Assembly (NCBI GenBank): GCA_965372015.1
Contig: CBDVAP010000084.1
Coordinates: 1 to 12,583, forward strand
DNA length: 12,583 bases
Direction: 5' to 3'
Source: JACZSB01 sp965372015
Lineage (GTDB): Bacteria; Fidelibacterota; Marinisomatia; SCGC-AAA003-L08; TS1B11
Shown: piece by piece, positions 6,627-12,205 of the stretch
Position numbering within the stretch: the stretch's first letter is position 1
Layout: each line of letters begins with the position of its first letter
Translations under genes and position numbers: made by a program
The notes under the pieces: model-generated
Databases searched by the model: none
Told to the model about the DNA's origin: nothing
What the model saw: the letters and a program-made list of their open reading frames with translations, nothing else

Positions 6627-7667
6627 CTAATTGATGTCCTTGACTTGGTTTAGGTCCCAATCAGTGATATCCGTCACACGGTCAGTACTAGCGTGGTTAT
6701 AGAAGTCGGTGATGAGCTGGTCCACTTGGGCAACGGTAGCACAGGCCATGAAGTGCCGGCGCCATTTGGCTGCTCCCGGAAAACCTTTGATGTACCAGTT
6801 CATGTGCTTCTTGGACAGATTAACCGTAATGCGTTCCGAATGGTACGACTTCAGGAGGTCAAAGTGTTCCCGGCAGGTGTCGGCTATCAGTACCCGATTC
6901 ACTTGAATTGCGGGGCCACCGTTGAGCAGCTCTTTGATCTGCCTGAAAATCCAGGGGCTGCCCAGAGCACCGCGGGCAACCATCACTGCGTCGCAGCCGG
7001 TCTCGTCAAACATCCGCAGGGCGTCATCGGCTGTGTGAATGTCACCGTTGCCGATTACCGGAATCCCAGCCTGCTCCTTGACCGCTTTGATCAGGCTCCA
7101 GTCGGCCCGGCCGCTGAAACCCTGGCGCGTAGTCCGGGGGTGGAGGGTCAGGGCCTGGGCGCCGCACTCCTCGATAATTCCGGCTGCCTCGGCGGCCACC
7201 AGGCTGCCGGAGTCCCACCCCGACCGCATTTTGACGGTTACCGGCAACTGTCCCGCCGCCGCCACCGTGGCCGTCACCACCGCCCGCATGAGCTTCAAGT
7301 CCCTCAATATGGCCGAGCCGGCACCTTTCTTTACAATTTTCGGCACCGGGCAGCCGAAGTTCAAGTCGATCAGGTCCGGCTGGTACTTTTCAGCCAGGTA
7401 GGCCACCGAGGCAGCGATAACCTCAGGTGTATCTCCGAATACCTGGATGCCGATTGGCCTTTCATCGGGTGTGAATCGTACCAGGCGCAACGTTTTAGAT
7501 CCCCCCCGGATTACACCGTTGGCGCTCACGAATTCAGTATAGACCAAACCGACCCCAAAGCGCTGGCACAGCACCCGGAAAGGGTGGTCGGTTACTCCAG
7601 CCATCGGGGCCAGAAAGACCGGGTGGTCGATTCGTAGCGCTCCTATCTTTAGTGGTGATACCAGCAT
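6627..7667 (-). CDS. dusB: tRNA-dihydrouridine synthase DusB
   Basis: This 346-residue FMN enzyme reduces specific uridines in tRNA to dihydrouridine with NAD(P)H. Motifs in order: L-A-P-M-A-G-V-T-D (19-27) of the TIM barrel, D-L-N-F-G-C-P (101-107) with the catalytic proton donor Cys106, V-K-M-R-S-G-W (145-151) with FMN-contacting Lys146, L-H-P-R-T (175-179) with His176, G-N-G-D-I (206-210), and A-R-G-A-L-G-S-P-W (231-239) for FMN phosphate. A helical C-terminal tRNA-binding domain (about 250-340) follows. The length and K-K-G-A-G-S-A-I-L block favour the DusB/Nifr3 subgroup. The ATG at 7667 has CGGGAG only two bases upstream, and that motif can pair with CTCCCG 15 bases farther upstream. 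It lies 61 bp after the DNPH1-like gene. Confidence 0.95.
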   Translation of the reverse strand: MLVSPLKIGALRIDHPVFLAPMAGVTDHPFRVLCQRFGVGLVYTEFVSANGVIRGGSKTLRLVRFTPDERPIGIQVFGDTPEVIAASVAYLAEKYQPDLIDLNFGCPVPKIVKKGAGSAILRDLKLMRAVVTATVAAAGQLPVTVKMRSGWDSGSLVAAEAAGIIEECGAQALTLHPRTTRQGFSGRADWSLIKAVKEQAGIPVIGNGDIHTADDALRMFDETGCDAVMVARGALGSPWIFRQIKELLNGGPAIQVNRVLIADTCREHFDLLKSYHSERITVNLSKKHMNWYIKGFPGAAKWRRHFMACATVAQVDQLITDFYNHASTDRVTDITDWDLNQVKDIN

Positions 7668-7669
7668 AA

Positions 7670-7696
7670 CTCCCGAAGTTACATTTGTGCCGGGAG
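7670..7696 (-). promoter_or_regulatory. Hairpin covering the dusB ribosome binding site
   Basis: On the minus strand CTCCCG (rc of 7691-7696) is followed 15 bases later by CGGGAG (rc of 7670-7675), which ends two bases before the dusB ATG. The six-pair stem would hide the only Shine-Dalgarno-like sequence. It is short and may be chance, but its position is suggestive of translational control. Confidence 0.25.
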
Positions 7697-7728
7697 CGTG
7701 TTCGACATCTGAATAAGCGCGAAAAGGA

Positions 7729-8166
7729 TCAGTGAGCAGGATCAGCCGGCGGTAGTTTAGCGAAGAAGCGCTTGATGGCCGCGATCAACTCTTCGTTTCC
7801 CTGGTATTCCGCCACGGTCACATTAGGGTCCCCGGCAATCATAGCGGACAAACGTCGCCCCGCCTCAGGTTGGTATAGGGCCAGTACCGGCTTGCCAAAG
7901 TTTGCTGCGCAGCCAATTTCCACACCCACGCCTAACGATGGCACAGTCACTTCGGCGACTACCACCTGCGAGATGTCGATCAAAGCCATATCCCTTTGAT
8001 AGATTTGCTCGGGCGCTAATTCTCGCTCCCCCATTTTTGTTGTTCTCAAGTCACCAACGAACTCGTTCAGAACCTGTCCGTACTGCCGCAGCTCCTGAAC
8101 TATAATTAGGTATATATCGGCTAGTTGCCGTCCACCGCTTATGCTGGCGGAAAAGTAGATGTTCAT
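7729..8166 (-). CDS. DNPH1/Rcl-like 2'-deoxynucleoside 5'-phosphate N-hydrolase
   Basis: A 145-residue protein of the nucleoside 2-deoxyribosyltransferase superfamily that resembles animal DNPH1 (Rcl). Shared features: Y-F-x-x-S-I-x-G-G at the N-terminus (4-12), V-V-V-A-E-V-T-x-P-S-L-G-V-G-x-E-x-G (68-85), and G-R-x-L-S-A-M-I (103-110). The residues matching the catalytic set of rat Rcl are Tyr4, Asp59 and Glu83; the Asp-Glu distance of 24 is the same as between Asp69 and Glu93 of Rcl. DNPH1 cleaves the N-glycosidic bond of deoxynucleotides, notably 5-hydroxymethyl-dUMP, keeping oxidised bases out of DNA. The same chemistry is likely here, but the substrate is inferred. The start is the ATG at 8166, which lies in a small inverted repeat and has no clear Shine-Dalgarno. 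It is the first gene after the AT-rich gap and is followed by dusB. Confidence 0.85.
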   Translation of the reverse strand: MNIYFSASISGGRQLADIYLIIVQELRQYGQVLNEFVGDLRTTKMGERELAPEQIYQRDMALIDISQVVVAEVTVPSLGVGVEIGCAANFGKPVLALYQPEAGRRLSAMIAGDPNVTVAEYQGNEELIAAIKRFFAKLPPADPAH

Positions 8167-8178
8167 AGATGAATGAAC
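8161..8178 (-). promoter_or_regulatory. Inverted repeat spanning the DNPH1-like start codon
   Basis: GTTCAT (8161-8166) and ATGAAC (8173-8178) are perfect complements separated by six bases. In the minus-strand mRNA the start codon lies in the 3' arm of this stem, and there is no Shine-Dalgarno upstream. It could be an mRNA hairpin hiding the start or a protein-binding palindrome; a six-pair stem can also be chance. Confidence 0.25.
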
Positions 8179-8950
8179 TTAAGTACTGGGCGCCCTAGCC
8201 ACAATGCGTAACGGCTTATGGGGATTAGCAAATCCCTCAATGTTAACTGTTGACTAAAGCACATAATCGTAGCAACAGTCCATTAAATCATTTGTATATG
8301 GCTAGAGTCTGGTATTGCGAATGCTGTATTGATGCTTCTTCCTTCGATCCTTCGTTTCCAAGTATGAACTAATAGTATTGAATGCCTTCTTTCCATTTGT
8401 TTGTCTCGTCGTAGGTACATTAGTATCAGAGATGCTTCTACTAATATTAATAGGAATATGTACTCGAGTAGTATATTGCATTGTTCTTCAGGTGTGTATA
8501 TGGATATTCGGTGGATCCGTATTCTTATTGTGTTATTCTACTCGCAGTATGTTATATAGCATGCTGTACTATCTCACTGTAGATTGTGCAGTATCATGGT
8601 TGTATGTTTGGCAGTATATTCTGGAGTATGTGGACTTAAATAGCGAAGAGTAGGATCAAGGCACACTAATATTATAGAGTCTAATATTAAACGCCTATTA
8701 TTATGCCTATATTGTAAACCTATTATACGTATTAATAAATATAAGAATAACACGCGATAATATACACTGAATAGAACATTATAAAACATGGATACTATAG
8801 TGCATTGTATGCTAGTAATATATAGTGCTTACATGGGACGTATAATAATGCGGTTGTATGGAGTTTAATAATGGGAAACATACTGGGCATCAAATAAATG
8901 CCTCATATTAAATAATATGAGGCAATTACTTGATTATCACGATAAGCGGT
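8167..8950. other. AT-rich intergenic island with short recurring words, no recognised gene
   Basis: This 784-bp stretch separates two minus-strand genes and is far poorer in GC than its flanks: 200 of 600 bases at 8281-8880 are G or C by hand count. It includes the SOD terminator at its right end and must hold any promoter of the DNPH1-like gene at its left. No tRNA, rRNA or known riboswitch was recognised. Recurring words include AGTAT (eight plus-strand copies between 8361 and 8629), GATGCTTCT at 8331 and 8431 (exactly 100 bp apart), CTAATATTAA at 8441 and 8681 with CTAATATTA also at 8666, and TATAGTGC at 8796 and 8821. TACTCGAGTA (8461-8470) is a perfect palindrome. GGGATT-AGCA-AATCCC (8221-8236) can form a small hairpin. 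Foreign DNA, a decayed gene, or an unknown RNA are all possible. Confidence 0.6.
8891..8924 (-). terminator. Rho-independent terminator after the superoxide dismutase gene
   Basis: TGCCTCATATT (8899-8909) and AATATGAGGCA (8914-8924) form a perfect 11-bp stem with a four-base loop (AAAT on the plus strand). On the minus strand the stem is followed by a T-rich tail TTTATTTG (rc of 8891-8898). It starts 26 bases after the SOD stop codon, as expected for the end of the oxidative-defence cassette. The stem is AT-rich in its upper half, and on the plus strand it lacks a T tract, so the direction is clear. Confidence 0.75.
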
Positions 8951-9532
8951 TTAAAGGGCATTATAACGGGCGTTTATAACCTCCCAATCAATATTATTAA
9001 CAAAAGCGTCGATATAACTACCGCGGTCAGTACCGTAATCAATCGCAAAGGCATGCTCGTAACTATCCAGTACCAATACGATATCCTGAAGCACCGGAAA
9101 ACCGGTATGATGCTCAGTCATGAGGTAGGTATGCAGCTTACCGTCGACCCGGGATTTGGTAACCACCACCCAACCGATGGTACATAGGGCAGTGGCTTTT
9201 AAGTCCTTGACAAACTCATCGTACGAGCCGAAGGCCGCATCGATGGCGGACGACAGCTCCGAGCTAGGTTTGCCCTTGGGGCCCAAGTTCTCGAAATAGA
9301 ACTGATGCAGATAGGCGCCATTGAAAGCGACCGCTTCACGGCGCTTAAGCTCCGACCAATGCCCCCAGCTATAGTTGGTATGGGACTTGTCGGCCGTTTT
9401 GAGTTCCTGCTCCATTAGATTAAGGCGGGCGACGTAGCCTTTATACAGGCCGAAGTGGGCTTGCAATTGCTTGTCGGAGATACCCTTCAGGGTGCCCAGC
9501 AGGTGGTCAAAGTTGTGAACTTCATGTGTCAT
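8951..9532 (-). CDS. Superoxide dismutase, Fe/Mn family
   Basis: This 193-residue protein disproportionates superoxide to oxygen and hydrogen peroxide. All four metal ligands are seen: His26 (H-F-G-L-Y-K-G-Y-V), His76 (A-Y-L-H-Q-F-Y-F), Asp156 and His160 (L-D-S-Y-E-H-A-F-A-I-D-Y). The helix pattern D-Y-x-x-x-R-G-S-Y-I-D-A-F-x-N-x-I-D-W follows as in the family. It departs from E. coli SodA/SodB: the position four before His76 is Gly72, and the C-terminal segment before Asp156 has E-H-H-T-G-F (His141/142) where SodA has the active-site Gln. Metal preference therefore cannot be assigned. An ATG at 9538 lies only one base from GGAG; the ATG at 9532 has the better seven-base spacing and is preferred. 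It is the last gene of the cassette, 52 bp after DUF3501, with a terminator behind it. Confidence 0.93.
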   Translation of the reverse strand: MTHEVHNFDHLLGTLKGISDKQLQAHFGLYKGYVARLNLMEQELKTADKSHTNYSWGHWSELKRREAVAFNGAYLHQFYFENLGPKGKPSSELSSAIDAAFGSYDEFVKDLKATALCTIGWVVVTKSRVDGKLHTYLMTEHHTGFPVLQDIVLVLDSYEHAFAIDYGTDRGSYIDAFVNNIDWEVINARYNAL

Positions 9533-9584
9533 GATCATTCTCCTTTAGTTGGTAAGATCAATGGAAAAAAGGGGTAAAAAAAGG

Positions 9585-10166
9585 TCATGTTAGGTCATTC
9601 GAAAAAGAGGCCCTGGTAGCAGGAGCTAATGTGGACGAATATTCATAATCACCCAGGGAGATTGCAACGGCCAGGGGAGTCTTCCCATCCTTGAAACTGG
9701 TGCACTGCTCCCGGGATAGGGGGAAACGCAGGTAGTGCACGGAACTGATCTTGTCTTCCTCGGCACGGCCGGCCTCAAAGACAGCATAGATTTTATCCTG
9801 GCCCACCTGGAGCCAGAGGCATTGGCGCTCGGTGAGGCCCAGGAAGCGGCTTAGCCGATCCTTGATCTGGTCACTCTGGCTGATCTCAATGAACAGGGTG
9901 GCACTGAGCTCCCCCTGGTCAGGGATCAGTTCATTATAGACGTCAATTTCGGCTTGGATTTGATTATCATGTTCCAATCGCTCGGTTCGCATCATCTCCT
10001 GTATCTGGAAAATGATAGTAGTGCGATCTTCAAAAGTCAGTGATATCTCGGGGCCCAGTTGGATGCGGCGAACTTTCTTGTGGTCCATTACTTCCCGCCG
10101 GGACTCGCCCCGAATCTTTTCGTATTCGGTAATATCCAGCAGGTCGGTTGGTTTGATCTTCTCCAT
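9585..10166 (-). CDS. DUF3501 family protein
   Basis: A 193-residue soluble protein of unknown function. The family pattern is clear: an N-terminal block with D-L-L-x-x-x-E-Y-E-K-I-R and H-K-K-x-R-R-I-x-L-G-P (9-39), then L-T-F-E-D-R-T-T-I-x-F-Q-I-Q-E-M-M-R-T-E-R (43-63), then Y-N-E-L-I-P (78-83), A-T-L-F-I-E (89-94) and S-V-H-Y-L-R-F (142-148). I chose the ATG at 10166, which has AGGGAG four bases upstream and begins the conserved region; a longer form from 10217 would overlap the previous gene by 23 bases and add an unconserved leader. As I recall, DUF3501 genes commonly sit next to a rubrerythrin and an HdrD/GlpC-like Fe-S gene, exactly as here. A role in peroxide defence or in delivering electrons is inferred from this context. 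No metal- or cofactor-binding motif stands out. Confidence 0.87.
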   Translation of the reverse strand: MEKIKPTDLLDITEYEKIRGESRREVMDHKKVRRIQLGPEISLTFEDRTTIIFQIQEMMRTERLEHDNQIQAEIDVYNELIPDQGELSATLFIEISQSDQIKDRLSRFLGLTERQCLWLQVGQDKIYAVFEAGRAEEDKISSVHYLRFPLSREQCTSFKDGKTPLAVAISLGDYEYSSTLAPATRASFSNDLT

Positions 10167-10194
10167 ATTTCTCCCTATTACTCCCTGGCCCTGT

Positions 10195-11646
10195 TCAGCT
10201 ACCCAGTCCGTAGGCATAGTGGATCAACTGTATGGGGTGGGCGGCGGAGATTTCTCCCCCGCTGGCCTGGTGGAGCTGCAGCCCGGCCAGGGTACAATCC
10301 GAGCAGTTGTAGACCGCCGGCCGTTGGTTGAGCTGCCGGACCAGCTTATCGGCCATTTTCATTGAGGCCTGGAAGAATTCCGCTTTTAAACCCCAACCGC
10401 CGTCCATGCCGGAGCACTTGTCCACCAAACGCACCTTGGTGCCCGGAACCAATCGTAGCAGATCACGGCTGTGATAGCCGCTTTTCTGCGCCTTGAGATG
10501 GCAGGGCAAATGATAGTTGATCTCACCCAGTTCGTTCACAAAATCGGTGCGCAGGTGCCCTTCCTTATGCAGTTGCATAAGATATCTGGAAATGTCCACC
10601 GTGCTTGCCGACACTCGGGCCACAAGTTCGGCCAGGTGCTCATCCCCGTTTTCAATGTAGGTATAATCCTGCCTGATAGTCAGGGAGCAGGTGGGCGGGC
10701 CGGTGACCACTACCTGGTAGCCGCGGTTGATCCAGCGGGCCAATTCCTCCAGGTTGGGCCGAGCTTGGCGGCGAAAGGCGTCGAAATCTCCATGTGACAG
10801 ATGCGGTGCCCCGCAGCACTGCTGGGGAGGATACTGTACCTCCACCCGGTTGTATTCCAGCACCTCTACCGCCATCCGCCCGATGACAGGATCGTTGGCG
10901 TTGGTATAGCAGGTGGCGAAGATCACCACCCGGCCCACGGGGTTAGTGGCTACCTTGGTCTGGCGGCGGTGCCGGCGAAACCACTTGGCGAAGGTCTGCC
11001 GGTGGAAACGGGGCAATACCCGCCGGCGGCTGATACCTACGAGTTTCTCCATGAGCCATCGCACGGGGGCCAGCCGGTTGCCCCAGTTGGAGAAAGGGGC
11101 CGTCAGTGACCCCAGCTGGCCGGTCAGGTCCGATCGGCTCAAAACGATATCACTCAACCGCCGGCCCCGGGCCTTGGTCCGTACCGCCTGGGCGCGCAAC
11201 ATCAGCCGGGGGAAATCAAGCTGAAACTCGTGCTCCTTATCGGGCGTGTAGGGACAGATTGGATCGCACAACCGGCACTGGTAGCACAGGTCCACCACTC
11301 GCCATTGTTCCGCCTCGGTAAGCTCGGTCACATGGCCTACAAACTCCACTTCCGCACTGGCCTGGACGGCGTGTTGGCCTTCGGGCAGGTCAAGGAAATC
11401 GGTGCGCTGCTGGGCCGCGCCTATCCGCCCTTCTTCTTCGGCGACCAGTCGCTTACGATCGGCCTGGCTGTCGATAGCTTTAAACAAAGCCGGGAACGAC
11501 GGACACAGGTTGAAACATAAACGGCAGCCCACGCAAATATCAAAAACGCGGTGCAGCTCCCGGTCCAGGGAAGCTCGTTCCCAGTACACGGGTTTATTGA
11601 TGTCATAAGCTGTATCGGTGGTATCTGAGTGATTTATCAGCGACAT
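10195..11646 (-). CDS. HdrD/GlpC-like Fe-S oxidoreductase with two 4Fe-4S motifs and two CCG-type domains
   Basis: A 483-residue protein. Two ferredoxin-type motifs, C-x2-C-x2-C-x3-C-P, lie at Cys38/41/44/48 and Cys121/124/127/131. Two cysteine-rich CCG domains follow: the first with Cys246, Cys277-Cys278-Gly and Cys320; the second with Cys382, Cys411 (K-C-S-G) and Cys448/Cys451 (C-S-D-C). This layout is that of GlpC and HdrD, which pass electrons between flavin or quinone partners and thiol/disulfide or quinone acceptors. There are no obvious membrane helices. Each CCG domain lacks one canonical cysteine: the first has Pro317 in place of the first Cys of C-x-x-C, the second has Lys410 in place of the first Cys of C-C. 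The start is the ATG at 11646, with a weak ribosome binding site. It lies between rubrerythrin and DUF3501, and probably serves as electron carrier for peroxide reduction (inference). Confidence 0.88.
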   Translation of the reverse strand: MSLINHSDTTDTAYDINKPVYWERASLDRELHRVFDICVGCRLCFNLCPSFPALFKAIDSQADRKRLVAEEEGRIGAAQQRTDFLDLPEGQHAVQASAEVEFVGHVTELTEAEQWRVVDLCYQCRLCDPICPYTPDKEHEFQLDFPRLMLRAQAVRTKARGRRLSDIVLSRSDLTGQLGSLTAPFSNWGNRLAPVRWLMEKLVGISRRRVLPRFHRQTFAKWFRRHRRQTKVATNPVGRVVIFATCYTNANDPVIGRMAVEVLEYNRVEVQYPPQQCCGAPHLSHGDFDAFRRQARPNLEELARWINRGYQVVVTGPPTCSLTIRQDYTYIENGDEHLAELVARVSASTVDISRYLMQLHKEGHLRTDFVNELGEINYHLPCHLKAQKSGYHSRDLLRLVPGTKVRLVDKCSGMDGGWGLKAEFFQASMKMADKLVRQLNQRPAVYNCSDCTLAGLQLHQASGGEISAAHPIQLIHYAYGLGS

Positions 11647-11695
11647 AGCGGAGCCGGATAATAATTTTCGGTGTGCCCGGCGATAGAGACCAGGG

Positions 11696-11723
11696 CGCCG
11701 CGGTATCCTAAGACACCGCGGCG
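11696..11723 (-). promoter_or_regulatory. Strong GC-rich hairpin between the rubrerythrin and Fe-S genes
   Basis: CGCCGCGGT (11696-11704) and ACCGCGGCG (11715-11723) are perfect complements around a 10-base loop that can add two more pairs. No T tract follows on either strand, so it is not a standard terminator. It begins 13 bases after the rubrerythrin stop. A role in mRNA processing, in protecting the rubrerythrin message from 3' decay, or in partial termination would set the relative expression of the two genes. Confidence 0.5.
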
Positions 11724-11736
11724 ATCAGATTCGGGC

Positions 11737-12150
11737 TTAAAGGGTGTCCAGAGTAGTCTGGAACTTGCCGGCATGCGATTTCTCAGCCCGGGCCAGGGTC
11801 TCAAACCATTCTGCGATCTCATCGTGCCCTTCCTCGCGGGCCGCCTTGGCGAACCCCGGATACATCTCCGTATATTCGTAGGTTTCACCGGCCACGGCAG
11901 CCTTGAGGTTGGCCTCGGTGTCACCGATAGGCAGCCCGGTGGCCGGGTCGCCCACCTCAGAAAGGAACTCCAGGTGCCCAAAGGCGTGTCCGGTCTCGCC
12001 GTCGGCGGTGTTCTTGAACACACTGGCCGCGTCAGGGTAGCCCTCTATGTCCGCCTGGCGGGCAAAGTACAGGTAGCGGCGGTTGGCCTGGGATTCGCCG
12101 GCGAAGGCGGCCTTCAGGTTCTCCTCGGTTTTGCTCCCTTTCAAACTCAT
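11737..12150 (-). CDS. Rubrerythrin, diiron domain only (no rubredoxin domain)
   Basis: A 137-residue ferritin-like protein that reduces hydrogen peroxide at a diiron site in the cytosol. The ligand set is complete: Glu19 (G-E-S-Q-A-N), Glu52 and His55 (G-E-T-G-H), Glu89 and Glu92 (A-G-E-T-Y-E-Y), Glu123 and His126 (A-E-K-S-H). It ends right after the fourth helix at T-L-D-T-L; classic rubrerythrins carry about 45 more residues with two C-x-x-C motifs of a rubredoxin-like domain. No rubredoxin gene is visible in the window, so an external electron donor is needed. The start is the ATG at 12150, with an excellent AAGGAG eight bases upstream. It lies 55 bp after the peroxiredoxin gene and 90 bp before the Fe-S gene. 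Confidence 0.95.
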   Translation of the reverse strand: MSLKGSKTEENLKAAFAGESQANRRYLYFARQADIEGYPDAASVFKNTADGETGHAFGHLEFLSEVGDPATGLPIGDTEANLKAAVAGETYEYTEMYPGFAKAAREEGHDEIAEWFETLARAEKSHAGKFQTTLDTL

Positions 12151-12188
12151 TATTATTACTCCTTAACTTATTTGGTGCTTGGGAAAGG

Positions 12189-12205
12189 CCTGCGGTATAA
12201 GCAGG
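12189..12205 (-). promoter_or_regulatory. Small hairpin just after the peroxiredoxin stop
   Basis: CCTGC (12189-12193) and GCAGG (12201-12205) pair around a seven-base loop. On the minus strand it starts immediately after the TAA of the peroxiredoxin gene and is followed by CCTTTCCC, not a real T tract. It is too short to call a terminator; it may be a processing or stability element, or chance. Confidence 0.2.

Noticed and set aside
6693..7637. Plus-strand reading frame of 314 codons opposite dusB
   Set aside because: It lies fully antisense to a gene with all DusB motifs and its translation resembles no family; it is a by-product of GC-rich codon use.
8574..8789. Minus-strand frame of 71 codons in the AT-rich island
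   Set aside because: No ribosome binding site, no recognisable motif, and composition-driven Ile/Leu/Tyr content; it also overlaps the plus-strand frame.
8167..8950. CRISPR array or tRNA gene in the AT-rich island
   Set aside because: The recurring words are short and inexact with no conserved repeat of 24-40 bp, and no T-arm or acceptor-stem pattern was found.
9533..9538. Upstream ATG of the superoxide dismutase gene
   Set aside because: It is only one base from the GGAG motif; the in-frame ATG at 9532 has seven-base spacing. Not fully excluded.
9561..9583. A-rich tract (T runs on the minus strand) after DUF3501 as a terminator
   Set aside because: No stem precedes the T runs, so it does not look like a Rho-independent terminator; the SOD gene probably shares the transcript.
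9585..10217. Longer DUF3501 form starting at 10217
   Set aside because: It would overlap the Fe-S gene by 23 bases and add 17 unconserved residues; the ATG at 10166 has a ribosome binding site and begins the conserved domain.
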